Source: an uncultured Eubacteriales bacterium
GTDB taxonomy: Bacteria > Bacillota > Clostridia > Christensenellales > Aristaeellaceae
Assembly (NCBI GenBank): GCA_900318145.1
Contig: ONJM01000009.1
Coordinates: forward strand, 62,001-126,000
Direction of reading: 5' to 3'
DNA length: 64,000 bases
Positions 34,342-42,910 of the stretch are shown here, one piece after another. Below the pieces are notes generated by a model, which did not search any database, had not been told where the DNA came from, and was given only the letters and a program-made list of their open reading frames with translations. The position numbers and the translations under genes were made by a program. Every line of letters starts with the position of its first letter. Position 1 is the first letter of the stretch.

Positions 34342-35466
34342 ATGGTTAAAATCAATGTTATCTCCGGCTTCCTCGGCGCCGGCAAAACCACCCTGATCAA
34401 AAAGCTCCTCACCGGCAGCCTCCGGAACGAGAAGGTTGTCCTCCTGGAAAACGAATACGGCGAAATCGGGATTGACGGCGGCTTTATGAAGGACGCCGGC
34501 ATCACCGTTACCGAGCTGAACGCCGGCTGCATCTGCTGCACCCTCGCGGGCGACTTCCAGGCGGCTGTGGACCAGCTGATCGACACGTACCATCCGGACC
34601 GGATCCTTGTGGAGCCCACCGGCGTCGGAAAGCTCAGCGAGATCCTTTCCGCCGTGGAGAAGGCAAAAACCCGCCATCCCGAGATCGAGGTCGGCGGCAG
34701 CGCCACCGTGGTGGACGCCGGAAAGTGCCGGATGTATATGAAGAATTTCGGTGAGTTTTTCCTGGACCAGGTAAAGAGCGCCTCCACGGTCATCTTCAGC
34801 CGCACCCAGCTGCTGGACGCCGCCCGGGTGGAAAAGAGCCGTCTGCTGATTGCCGAAGCGCATCCGGACGCCCGGATTATCACGACTCCCTGGGACGATC
34901 TGGAGCCTGATTTCATGCTGGACGTCATCGAAAACGGCAAACCCCTTTACTTCGCGCCGCTGGAAGACGACGATGACGATGACGATGACGATGAGGATGA
35001 GCATGAACATCATCATCACCATGACCATGAGGAAGAGCATCATCACCATCATGACGGGGATGACGACGATGACGATGACGGCGGCGATGAGGATGAGCAT
35101 GAACATGAGCATCATCATCACCATGACCATGAGCACGGTCACGAACATCATCATCACCATCACCACCACGGCGAGGGAGAGCACGACGCGGATGAAGTCT
35201 TCGGCAACATCGGCCTGGAGACAGCGCAGCGCTACGGGAAAGAGGAAATCCGATCCATCCTGGAAAAGCTGTCCGATGAAGAGGAATACGGCCGGATCCT
35301 CCGCGCCAAGGGCATCCTGCAGACCGAGGACGGGGAATGGTTCCAGTTTGATTATGTTCCCGGTGAAATTGACCTGCGGGACGGCAGTGCCGATTATACC
35401 GGCCGCCTGTGCGTAATCGGAGCCGACCTGAACGAAAAAGCGTTAACGGAGCTGTTTCATTTATGA
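34342..35466 (+). CDS. G3E (CobW/ZigA-like) GTPase with Asp/His-rich metal-binding tract
   Basis: A 374-residue putative metal chaperone or metal-insertion GTPase. The Walker A is GFLGAGKTT (9-17), the family metal motif GCICC is at 62-66 and the switch/Walker B region is ILVEPTGVGK. The expected NKxD guanine motif reads SRTQLLD, so it is altered. Residues 208-279 are almost only Asp, Glu and His, with blocks of four to eight consecutive His, in the linker before the C-terminal CobW domain; such tracts bind zinc, nickel or cobalt in relatives. It overlaps the next GTPase gene as ATGA. The promoter lies in a palindrome that could bind a metal-responsive repressor; the metal is unknown. Confidence 0.88.
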   Translation: MVKINVISGFLGAGKTTLIKKLLTGSLRNEKVVLLENEYGEIGIDGGFMKDAGITVTELNAGCICCTLAGDFQAAVDQLIDTYHPDRILVEPTGVGKLSEILSAVEKAKTRHPEIEVGGSATVVDAGKCRMYMKNFGEFFLDQVKSASTVIFSRTQLLDAARVEKSRLLIAEAHPDARIITTPWDDLEPDFMLDVIENGKPLYFAPLEDDDDDDDDDEDEHEHHHHHDHEEEHHHHHDGDDDDDDDGGDEDEHEHEHHHHHDHEHGHEHHHHHHHHGEGEHDADEVFGNIGLETAQRYGKEEIRSILEKLSDEEEYGRILRAKGILQTEDGEWFQFDYVPGEIDLRDGSADYTGRLCVIGADLNEKALTELFHL

Positions 35467-36413
35467 TTCGCAGATTTGTACCGGTCTATCTGATCACCGG
35501 ATTTCTTGAAAGCGGCAAAACCACGCTCGGCCTCACGGTTCTGGGGAACGAGCGCTTCACCAACGGCGGAAAAGCGCTGGTCATCTGCTGTGAGGAAGGC
35601 GAAAAAGAGTGGGATGACGAATCCCTGAAAAAGAACAAAGGCGTCCTGGTCATGCTGGAGGAGGCGGAAGAGCTGACCTCCGCGCGCCTGCAGGCGCTGG
35701 AGGATGAGCATAAACCCTCCTGCGTCATCCTGGAGTACAATTCCATGTGGGGAATCGACAGGCTGGATACGCTCCGCCTTCCCCGCCTCTGGGACTGGGC
35801 GCAGATGGTCACCGTCGCCGACGGCGGCACCTTCGACAACTACATGACCAACATGCGCAAGCTCCTGACGGATCCGATGAAAATCGCGGATATGATCTGC
35901 GTCAACCGCTGCGGCCCGGATTTCAGCAAGGCTTCCTGGCGCCGCCAGCTCCGCGCCATGAACGGAAACGCCACCATCTTCTTCGAGAATCTGGACGGCA
36001 CCGTGGATGACGGGATCACCGACGAGGATCTCCCCTATGATATGAAAGCCGATCCGATCGCGATTGCGGAAGACCAGTTCGGGATCTTTTACGTGGACAG
36101 CATGGACCACCCCGAGCGGTACAGCGGAAAACGCGTCCGGCTGGTCGGCCAGGCCTGGAAGCGTTCCGGTTTCCCGAAGGGATACTACTATTTCGCCCGC
36201 AACGCCATGACCTGCTGCTCCAACGATATCGCCCCCTGCGGCTGGGTCTGCAAGGGGGAACGCACGCCGGACAACAAGACGTATTTTACCCTGACCGCCC
36301 GCTGCCAGCAGGTGCAGGGGCCGGACGGGCAGACCGCCCTCATGCTGAACGAACTCGCGACGGAAAAAGCGAAAACGCCGCATGAAGAGCTGGTGAGCTT
36401 TGTGAACCTGTAA
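35463..36413 (+). CDS. G3E-like GTPase fused to a YcgQ/TIGR03943-like C-terminal domain
   Basis: A 316-residue protein starting at the ATGA overlap. Residues 1-195 are a P-loop GTPase related to the previous gene (Walker A GFLESGKTT at 13-21), but the usual GCxCC motif is replaced by ICCEEGE (41-47). Residues about 202-312 look like the soluble domain found at the end of YcgQ (TIGR03943): HPERYSGKRVRLVGQAWK and FARNAMTCCSNDIAPCG. In other Firmicutes YcgQ partners with a YraQ-type permease and lies near CobW-like genes. No permease is in the window. The fusion assignment is by motif resemblance and should be checked. Confidence 0.78.
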   Translation: MIRRFVPVYLITGFLESGKTTLGLTVLGNERFTNGGKALVICCEEGEKEWDDESLKKNKGVLVMLEEAEELTSARLQALEDEHKPSCVILEYNSMWGIDRLDTLRLPRLWDWAQMVTVADGGTFDNYMTNMRKLLTDPMKIADMICVNRCGPDFSKASWRRQLRAMNGNATIFFENLDGTVDDGITDEDLPYDMKADPIAIAEDQFGIFYVDSMDHPERYSGKRVRLVGQAWKRSGFPKGYYYFARNAMTCCSNDIAPCGWVCKGERTPDNKTYFTLTARCQQVQGPDGQTALMLNELATEKAKTPHEELVSFVNL

Positions 36414-36442
36414 CGCCGGAAGCCGGCGCCCTTTCTCTTTCA
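36414..36442 (+). terminator. Weak terminator after the GTPase pair
   Basis: CGCCGG (36414-36419) pairs with CCGGCG (36423-36428) across a three-base loop, followed by CCCTTTCTCTTTC. The stem is short and the tail only T-rich, so some readthrough toward the next gene is likely. Confidence 0.5.
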
Positions 36443-36461
36443 GTTATACACAGATTGCACT

Positions 36462-36504
36462 GCACCTCCGCGCTGTCTTATGCTATAATGCATCGCGGAG
36501 GTGC
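36462..36504 (+). promoter_or_regulatory. Extended -10 promoter in the loop of an SD-covering inverted repeat
   Basis: GCACCTCCGCG (36462-36472) is the exact complement of CGCGGAGGTGC (36494-36504). The latter contains the ribosome site GGAGGT (36497-36502). The 21-base loop carries the extended -10 TGCTATAAT (36481-36489). Transcripts from upstream would fold and hide the ribosome site; transcripts from this promoter would lack the left arm. Confidence 0.7.
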
Positions 36505-36508
36505 GCGC

Positions 36509-39040
36509 ATGATTTACCAGTTCCTGATCGGTCCGATCCGGATTCTTCTTGAATATATCTACGGCTTCGCAAACAGCCTGCTGAACAGCCCCGGCCTTTC
36601 CATCGTGGTGCTGAGCCTGTCCGTTAATCTTCTGCTCCTGCCCGTTTACAGGCGTGCGGACGCCATCCAGGAGCAGGAGCGCGCCGCTGAAAAGAAGATG
36701 GAAAAGGTCGTTTCCCATATCAAAAAAACATTCCGGGGCGACGAGTGGTTCATGATGCTCCGCGCGTACTACCGTGAAAATCATTATAAGCCTTATTATG
36801 TGCTGAAGGGCTTTCTTTCCCTGGCGCTGGAGATTCCTTTTTTTATTGCCGCCTACGGTTTCCTGTCCGGCAGCGCCGCCCTGTGGGGCGCAGCTTTCGG
36901 CCCTGTTTCCAACCTCGGCGCGCCCGACGGGCTGCTGAAGATCGGCGGAATTACCGTAAACCTCCTGCCGCTGCTGATGACAGCCGCCAATCTCGCTTCA
37001 GGAGCCGTCTATACGAAGGGCTGCCGCCCGAAGGAAAAAATCCAGCTGTACGGCATTGCCGCGGTCTTTCTCGTGCTGCTCTGGAATTCCCCGTCCGGCC
37101 TGGTGCTCTACTGGACGCTGAACAACCTTTTCTCCCTGGTGAAAAACCTGCTGCTCGCGGGAAAAAAGCGGCGGAATGCCGCGGCGGCTCCCTGCCCTTC
37201 CGACCCGGCGCCTGCCGCGGGCGGCAGAGCTTTTGTCTGCGGCGGAGTGCTGCTGGCCGTGCTCACGGGCGTGCTGATTCCTTCCTCCGTGGTGGCTTCC
37301 TCCCCGGCGGAATTTATCAACGTTTCAGCCTACCGCCCGCCTGTCCTGCATGTCCTTGATTCAGCGCTGCTGGCCGCGGGCGCCTTTGTCTTCTGGCTGA
37401 ACGTGTTTTACCGCATGTCCGGGGAAAAAGGAAAACGGCGTTTCACGCTGGCCGTATGGATCCTGTGCCTCCTGTCCCTGGTGAACTATATGTTCTTCGG
37501 CACCGGCCTGGGCCTCCTTTCCGCGGAGCTTCACTACGGGAACCGGCCGGAGTTTTCCGCCGGCGCCGTTCTCCTGAACCTGGCGGTTCTCGCGGCGGTT
37601 GCCGTCCCGGCGGTCCTGGTCTTTTTCAGATGGCGGAAAGCCGTCTTTCCGGTCCTTCTGGTGCTGCTGCTGGCCCTCTCCGGCATGGCCGGGGCAAATC
37701 TGCTGAAAATCCGCGCGGACTCCGCGGACCTTGGACGGATCGCCGCTGCCGCCGATGAGGAAAAAGCCCGTTTCACCCTCAGCCGCAACGGTAAAAATGT
37801 GGTGTTCATCATGGCGGACAAAGCCATCGGCAGCTACTTTCCCTATCTGCTGGAGGAAAAGCCGCAGCTGAAGGACCAGTTTGCCGGATTTACCTGGTAC
37901 CCCAATACGCTGTCCTTCGGCGGCCATACCCTGTTTTCTTCCGCCGCGCTCTTCGGCGGCTATGACTACCGTCCGGCGGAACTGAACAGGCGAACCGGAG
38001 AACGCATGGCGGAAAAGCAGAACGAAGCCCTGAAGGTGCTGCCGGTCCTTTTCGGGGAAGCCGGATACCGGGTGACAGTCTGCGATCCGCCGCTCGCGGG
38101 TTTCCAGTGGATTTCGGATATCTCGATCTACAGCGAATACCCCTGGATCCGCGCCTTCAACACGGAGCAGGGGCAGTTCGCCCCGGCGGTCCGGGAGTCG
38201 CTGGACCTGCTCTGGCAGCGTAACTTTTTCTGCTACGGCATCATGAAATGCTGCCCGCTTCTGCTTCAGCCGACGGTTTATTCCGAAGGCACCTATTATT
38301 CAGCCATCCGGGAATGCCCGCAGTTTGAAAAATCCTATGCGGTGCTGCAGGCGCTGCCCTCCATGGCGCAGATCAGCGAAGGCAGCGAAAACACCTTCCT
38401 GGCCATGTGCAACCACACCACGCACGACCCCATCGTGCTGTCCGAACCCGCCTATGAACCGTCGGACAGGATTGACAATACGGAATACGACCGGGCGCAT
38501 GAATGGCGCACGGCGGAAGGAATGCAGCCGATCCGGCTGGAAACGGAGGACCAGATCATCCATTACCACGCCAATATGGCCGCGATGCTTCAGATCGGCC
38601 GCTGGCTGGACTGGCTGCGTTCGGAAGGGCTGTACGCCAATACCCGGATTATCATCGCCGCGGATCACGGATACCGGCTGCATCATTCCGAAAGCTGGAT
38701 TTTTGACCCGGATCTGGAAGGAGGAGACGCCATGCTGTACAATCCTCTGCTCCTCGTCAAGGATTTCGGCAGCACGGAGCTCACCCGGGACGATTCCTTC
38801 ATGACCAACGCGGATGTCCCGGCGTGCCTGCTGCGGGATCTCGTGGAAAATCCGGTAAACCCCTTTACCGGAAATCCCGTCACCTCCGCCGCGAAGGAAA
38901 CGGAGGAAATGCAGGTAACCACTTCCTATGACTGGCAGTTTGCGGAAAACAACGGCACGGCCTTTTTCCCGGCCGTCTGGTACGCGGTAAAGGACCGGGT
39001 GCTGGACGCTTCCTGCTGGAAAAAGCTCGGCGAATGGTAA
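36509..39040 (+). CDS. YidC/Oxa1-like domain fused to LtaS/sulfatase-like membrane enzyme
   Basis: An 843-residue protein. Residues about 20-215 resemble YidC/Oxa1 insertases: hydrophobic segments with a basic hairpin (EKKMEKVVSHIKKTFRGDEW), LALEIPFFIAAYGFLSG and the terminal WNSPSGLVLYWTLNNLFSL. Four to five more hydrophobic segments follow (240-400). Residues about 428-820 look like an alkaline-phosphatase-superfamily domain: VVFIMADKAIGSYFPYL, a nucleophile region near SFGGHTLFSSAALFGGYDY and the metal motif IIAADHG. LtaS-type enzymes move glycerol phosphate onto polymers, and sulfatase-like relatives modify glycans. The ATG at 36509 is six bases after GGAGGT. The next gene is a CDP-glycerol glycerophosphotransferase-like protein, which supports a surface-polymer role. 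Confidence 0.82.
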   Translation: MIYQFLIGPIRILLEYIYGFANSLLNSPGLSIVVLSLSVNLLLLPVYRRADAIQEQERAAEKKMEKVVSHIKKTFRGDEWFMMLRAYYRENHYKPYYVLKGFLSLALEIPFFIAAYGFLSGSAALWGAAFGPVSNLGAPDGLLKIGGITVNLLPLLMTAANLASGAVYTKGCRPKEKIQLYGIAAVFLVLLWNSPSGLVLYWTLNNLFSLVKNLLLAGKKRRNAAAAPCPSDPAPAAGGRAFVCGGVLLAVLTGVLIPSSVVASSPAEFINVSAYRPPVLHVLDSALLAAGAFVFWLNVFYRMSGEKGKRRFTLAVWILCLLSLVNYMFFGTGLGLLSAELHYGNRPEFSAGAVLLNLAVLAAVAVPAVLVFFRWRKAVFPVLLVLLLALSGMAGANLLKIRADSADLGRIAAAADEEKARFTLSRNGKNVVFIMADKAIGSYFPYLLEEKPQLKDQFAGFTWYPNTLSFGGHTLFSSAALFGGYDYRPAELNRRTGERMAEKQNEALKVLPVLFGEAGYRVTVCDPPLAGFQWISDISIYSEYPWIRAFNTEQGQFAPAVRESLDLLWQRNFFCYGIMKCCPLLLQPTVYSEGTYYSAIRECPQFEKSYAVLQALPSMAQISEGSENTFLAMCNHTTHDPIVLSEPAYEPSDRIDNTEYDRAHEWRTAEGMQPIRLETEDQIIHYHANMAAMLQIGRWLDWLRSEGLYANTRIIIAADHGYRLHHSESWIFDPDLEGGDAMLYNPLLLVKDFGSTELTRDDSFMTNADVPACLLRDLVENPVNPFTGNPVTSAAKETEEMQVTTSYDWQFAENNGTAFFPAVWYAVKDRVLDASCWKKLGEW

Positions 39041-39053
39041 GGAGGAGGCGCGC

Positions 39054-40289
39054 ATGATGCTGCTGTACATCGATCCCGGCACGGGAAGCATGCTGTTCAC
39101 CATCCTCCTGGGACTGCTGGGCACGGCGGGCTATCTTCTGCGGAACATATTTGTGAAGCTCCGGTTCCTCTTCAGCGGCGGAGCCGGAAAAAAAAGCGGC
39201 GGGGAGCGGATTCCCTTTGCGGTTTTCTCGGACGACAAACGCTACTGGACCACCTTTGAGCCCATCTGTGACGAGTTTGAAAAACGCGGCCGTCCCCTGG
39301 TGTATATGACGGCTTCCCCGGACGATCCCGCGCTGCGGAAAAGCTATGAGCATGTCAGCTGCCGGTTCATCGGGGAAGGCAACCGCGCCTACGCGAAGCT
39401 GAACCGCCTGCAGGCGGATATCCTGCTGTCCACCACGCCCGGCCTGGACATCTACCAGTGGCGGCGGTCCAAAGGCGTAAAATGGTATGTCCATGTGCTG
39501 CACATGGCCACGGACCCCACGACCTACCGGATGTTCGGCCTGGACTGCTACGACGCCGTACTCCTCTCCGGCGCCTATCAGGCGGATCAGATCCGGACCC
39601 TGGAGAAACTGCGCGGCCTGCCTGCAAAGGAACTTCTGGTCACCGGCCTTCCCTATCTGGACCGCCTGCAGAAGCGGTATGAGGAAGCGCCTCCGCTGCC
39701 GGATCACCCGGTCACGCTGCTCCTCGCCTCCTCCTGGGGCGCCAGCAGCCTGCTGAACCGGTACGGGGAGAAAATCCTGAAGGCCGCCCTGGCCACAGGA
39801 TACCATATCATCGTCCGTCCCCATCCCCAGTCCTTTACCGCCGAAAAGGAGCTCCTGGCACGCCTTGCTGCCGCGTTTCCGGACAGCGGGCAGCTGGAAT
39901 GGAACCGGGACGCGGACAACTTCGACGCGCTCCGGCGCTCCGACATCATGATCTCCGATTTTTCCGGCGTCATGCTGGACTTCTCCCTCGTGTTCGGGAA
40001 ACCGGTGATCTATGCCGATACCTCTTTTGACAAAAGCCCTTACGACGCCTGGTGGCTGGAAGATGAAAAATGGGTGTTCAAAGCGCTGCCGCGCATCGGC
40101 AGACAGCTCCTGCCGGAGCATCTGGACCGCCTGAAGGAGATTGTGGACGAAACCCTGAAAAGTCCGGGAATGCGGCAGTCCCTGGAGGAAGTGCGGAACG
40201 AGGCGTGGGCGCACCGGGGAGAATCCGCCCGGCTTGTGGCGGACTATCTGCTGGAGAAGGAAAAGGAACTGGACGGCAGCGCGCGGTAA
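39054..40289 (+). CDS. CDP-glycerol glycerophosphotransferase-like protein, membrane anchored
   Basis: A 411-residue protein with one N-terminal hydrophobic segment (MLFTILLGLLGTAGYLL), then a GT-B fold of the TagB/TagF group. The first half has RIPFAVFSDDKRYWTTFEPICDE-type Rossmann sequence. The second has the donor-site motifs IIVRPHP, DADNFDALRRSDIMISDFS and VMLDFSLVFGKPVIYAD, typical of CDP-glycerol enzymes. AAGGAGGAGG lies before the paired ATG codons, 13 bases after the previous stop, so the two are co-translated. It probably acts with the upstream fusion in building a glycerol-phosphate or related polymer. The acceptor is unknown. Confidence 0.87.
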   Translation: MMLLYIDPGTGSMLFTILLGLLGTAGYLLRNIFVKLRFLFSGGAGKKSGGERIPFAVFSDDKRYWTTFEPICDEFEKRGRPLVYMTASPDDPALRKSYEHVSCRFIGEGNRAYAKLNRLQADILLSTTPGLDIYQWRRSKGVKWYVHVLHMATDPTTYRMFGLDCYDAVLLSGAYQADQIRTLEKLRGLPAKELLVTGLPYLDRLQKRYEEAPPLPDHPVTLLLASSWGASSLLNRYGEKILKAALATGYHIIVRPHPQSFTAEKELLARLAAAFPDSGQLEWNRDADNFDALRRSDIMISDFSGVMLDFSLVFGKPVIYADTSFDKSPYDAWWLEDEKWVFKALPRIGRQLLPEHLDRLKEIVDETLKSPGMRQSLEEVRNEAWAHRGESARLVADYLLEKEKELDGSAR

Positions 40290-40349
40290 ATACAAAAGCG
40301 CGGGGCCTTTTTACGGGCCGCCGTGCCTGTGCGGGAACATACTCTTTAC

Positions 40350-40371
40350 ACCGGGATTTCCCGGTTTTTTT
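40350..40371 (+). terminator. Rho-independent terminator after the surface-polymer pair
   Basis: ACCGGG-attt-CCCGGT (40350-40365) is followed by a run of six more T (40366-40371). It ends the plus-strand unit just before the convergent degV gene. Confidence 0.85.
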
Positions 40372-40374
40372 GTT

Positions 40375-41208
40375 TCAGAATCCGATGATCAGCCCGCGGC
40401 GTTCCGCGTAAAAGCTGTCCAGCCCTCGGGTTTTCATCAGCGTTACCCGGATCCCCCGGAAAGCCTGCTCCAGCTGTTCCTTCAGCGCCAGCGCGCATTT
40501 TTCGTTCTGGCAGTGGCTGATCACAATCTCTTTCCCGGCGGTTCCGATTCTCCGGATCTCGTCCACCAGGAAACGGATCATGCTTTTTTCACCCCGGGCT
40601 TTGCCGCGGATGGCGATCTCGCCCTCGTCGCTGCCGATACCGATGCCCCAGAAGCCCAGGTGCCCGGCGATAAACCCGATCAGGCGGCTCACCCGCCCGG
40701 CCTTGATCAGGTTCCGGTAGCTCGCCAGGGCAAAAACGGTGTGTATTCTCTCCGCTTCCCGGTTCAGGGCCGTTTCGATCTCGTCAAAAAGCTGCCCTTC
40801 CAGGATCATGTCCCGGGCTTTGTGAATCAGCATTGCCACTTCCGGTCCGGTCGCCTTGCTGTCGATCACGGCGATCTTTTTGCCGGGCTCTTCTTCCTGC
40901 AGCATCTGTTTTGCCGCGCACGCGCTGTTATAGCTTCCGGACAGCGCGCTGGAAATGGTAAAGGCGATCGCGGGGCCTTCGGCTGAAAGCTTCTCGCGCC
41001 AGTCTTCGGGAGAAGGGCAGGCTGTCTGTGCCAGTTCAGCCTGGCTCTCGTTGTCTGTCAGCATTTCTTCAACAGGCATATCGTCGTTATCGGTATATTC
41101 CCTGCTGCCGATCCGGATCGTGAAGGGAATCGTGGTGAAATCGAATACGCCTTCCCCTCCCTCCAGCGAATGCAGGTCGCAGCTGGAATCGGACACAATG
41201 TGCCACAT
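40375..41208 (-). CDS. DegV family fatty-acid-binding protein
   Basis: A 277-residue DegV/FakB-type protein. It begins with the family motif HIVSDSSCDL, has FTISSALSGSYNSACAAK in the middle, and ends with the GLDSFYAERRGLIIGF-type segment that lines the fatty-acid pocket. Relatives (FakB) present fatty acids to the kinase FakA; no FakA is in the window, and many clostridial DegV proteins have unknown ligands. GATGAGGAG precedes the ATG. It is the last gene of the galE-pyrophosphatase-degV unit. Confidence 0.92.
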   Translation of the reverse strand: MWHIVSDSSCDLHSLEGGEGVFDFTTIPFTIRIGSREYTDNDDMPVEEMLTDNESQAELAQTACPSPEDWREKLSAEGPAIAFTISSALSGSYNSACAAKQMLQEEEPGKKIAVIDSKATGPEVAMLIHKARDMILEGQLFDEIETALNREAERIHTVFALASYRNLIKAGRVSRLIGFIAGHLGFWGIGIGSDEGEIAIRGKARGEKSMIRFLVDEIRRIGTAGKEIVISHCQNEKCALALKEQLEQAFRGIRVTLMKTRGLDSFYAERRGLIIGF

Positions 41209-41272
41209 TGCTCCTCATCTCCTTTTCTGTTCTGCGGCGGTTTCCCCCGGAAGCCGCCTCCCGGAAGGTCCG

Positions 41273-42886
41273 TCAGCCCCAGAGCGCCGTCAGGGCGGGA
41301 ACCAGTTGCTTCTTTCTGGACACAAGGCCGGGAATAAACACATCGTTCTCCCGGATTTCCCGGAGATCGAAGGCGTGCTGGATGACTTCCCCGTCGCCCA
41401 GGAACAGCAGGTCTGTTCCCTCCCGCAGCACGTCCGTAATCATCAGCAGTACCATGTCCGCTTTCCGGTCCTTCCGGATTTTCTCCATCTCCGCCAGCAG
41501 CTCCTGCTTCCTGTTCATCAGGGAAGCGGAATCCATCGTGGTAATCTGGCTGATGATAATATAATGGTCGCTCAGGTTGAATTCCTTCAGATCCGTTCCC
41601 AGCAGCACGTCCGCCGTCTTGTCCGATGAGCTGGCGGAGAATACCTCCTGCCCGAGCTTTTCCAGGTCCAGCCCGGCGATCTTTGCCAGCCGCTCCGCCA
41701 TCCGCCGGTCTCTCGGCGTGGTGGTGGGGGATTTGAACATAACCGTATCGCTGATGATGGCGGCCGCCATGAGGCCGGCCAGTTTTTCCCCGGGCATCAG
41801 CCCGTTCTCCTGGAACATGGTGGCAATGATCGTGTTCGTGGAGCCCACCGGTTCATTCCGGACATATACGGGATATCCGGTCTGTACGTCCGCCAGCCGG
41901 TGATGGTCGATCACCGCGGCAAGCTCCGCCTGGTCCAGTCCGGCTACAGACTGCCCGGTTTCGTTATGGTCCACCAGTACGATCCGTTTCCGACGCGGCT
42001 GCAGCAGGTGGTACCGGCTCAGCGTGCCGACCACTTTCTCCTGCCGGTCCAGAATCGGATAGCTCCGGTGCCGGCTCGTCAGCACCGCTTCCTTCACATC
42101 GTCCAGATAATCGTCCAGATGAAAAACCTTTACTTCCTCCGTTTTCGCGATCCTGCCCACCGGCGTGGCCAGATACAGCCACCGCGCCGCGCGCCATGCG
42201 TCCAGCGGTGTGGAAATCACACAGGTTTCCGACGCGATGCCCCGGTATTGTTCCGCCAGGCTGCTCTGGCAGAGAATTACGCACCCCGCGCCCTGCTTCA
42301 GCGCCGTATCCACAACATCCGGCTGGCTGCCGCACAGCACGATGCTTTCCCGGCCGATATTACGCAGATTGTCCCCGCCGCCCGGCAGCGCGATGGTCAC
42401 CTCGCCGGATATGCTTTCGAAATAGTCTTCCTCCCGGTTCAGGATATGCCCTTCCAGCGCGCTCAGCACGTTCAGGATCGGCGCGTCATGCACCACCGGC
42501 GTCTGGATCGTCTGCATATCGTTCTGGGCGATCGCGCTCCCGGTGATGACCCCGTACAGCGTCTCATCCTCCCGGATGATGGGAAACATGCTCAGGTTCG
42601 GATATTCCAGCATCAGGTTCCAGGCGTAGCTTACCGGAACGCCGGCGGCAAGGCGCGGCGGCGTATCGTATTCCACGTCCCGCACCTGGGTGCGCACGGA
42701 GGTAATCCTGGCCGGCGGCTCAAACCCGAACCGGTTCAGCAGAAACGTCGACTCGTCGTTCAGGTGTCCCAGCCGTACCGGCACATAGTCGCTCTCCCCG
42801 AGCATGTTGTACAGCGCGGCGTAGGAAATCGCCGCGACAATGGAGTCCGTGTCCGGGTTCCTGTGACCGCATACATACGTTGTCAT
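41273..42886 (-). CDS. ppaC: Manganese-dependent family II inorganic pyrophosphatase with CBS and DRTGG domains
   Basis: A 537-residue regulated pyrophosphatase. The DHH domain starts with YVCGHRNPDTDSIVAAISYA; later metal ligands appear in VLVDHNETGQS and AAVIDHHRLADV; and the DHHA2 region has KADMVLLMITDVL. Residues about 70-290 are inserted and contain two CBS halves around a DRTGG domain, the nucleotide-sensing module that binds AMP/ADP or diadenosine polyphosphates in the clostridial enzymes. It hydrolyses pyrophosphate in the cytoplasm. It lies between galE and degV in the same direction. Confidence 0.94.
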   Translation of the reverse strand: MTTYVCGHRNPDTDSIVAAISYAALYNMLGESDYVPVRLGHLNDESTFLLNRFGFEPPARITSVRTQVRDVEYDTPPRLAAGVPVSYAWNLMLEYPNLSMFPIIREDETLYGVITGSAIAQNDMQTIQTPVVHDAPILNVLSALEGHILNREEDYFESISGEVTIALPGGGDNLRNIGRESIVLCGSQPDVVDTALKQGAGCVILCQSSLAEQYRGIASETCVISTPLDAWRAARWLYLATPVGRIAKTEEVKVFHLDDYLDDVKEAVLTSRHRSYPILDRQEKVVGTLSRYHLLQPRRKRIVLVDHNETGQSVAGLDQAELAAVIDHHRLADVQTGYPVYVRNEPVGSTNTIIATMFQENGLMPGEKLAGLMAAAIISDTVMFKSPTTTPRDRRMAERLAKIAGLDLEKLGQEVFSASSSDKTADVLLGTDLKEFNLSDHYIIISQITTMDSASLMNRKQELLAEMEKIRKDRKADMVLLMITDVLREGTDLLFLGDGEVIQHAFDLREIRENDVFIPGLVSRKKQLVPALTALWG

Positions 42887-42910
42887 GGTTTGCCGCGTCC
42901 TTTCCCGCTG

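Noticed and set aside
34970-35175. Short tandem repeats that might suggest a repeat array or CRISPR
   Set aside because: They are in-frame Asp and His codons within a complete GTPase gene; there are no spacers or repeat units of CRISPR size.
32686-35184. An 832-codon minus-strand open frame with a Met/Val-rich start
   Set aside because: The hydrophobic start is only the reverse reading of the Asp/His codon tract of the GTPase gene.
36455-36489. TTGCAC at 36455 as the -35 box for TATAAT at 36484
   Set aside because: The spacer would be 23 bases; the extended -10 alone is the better reading.
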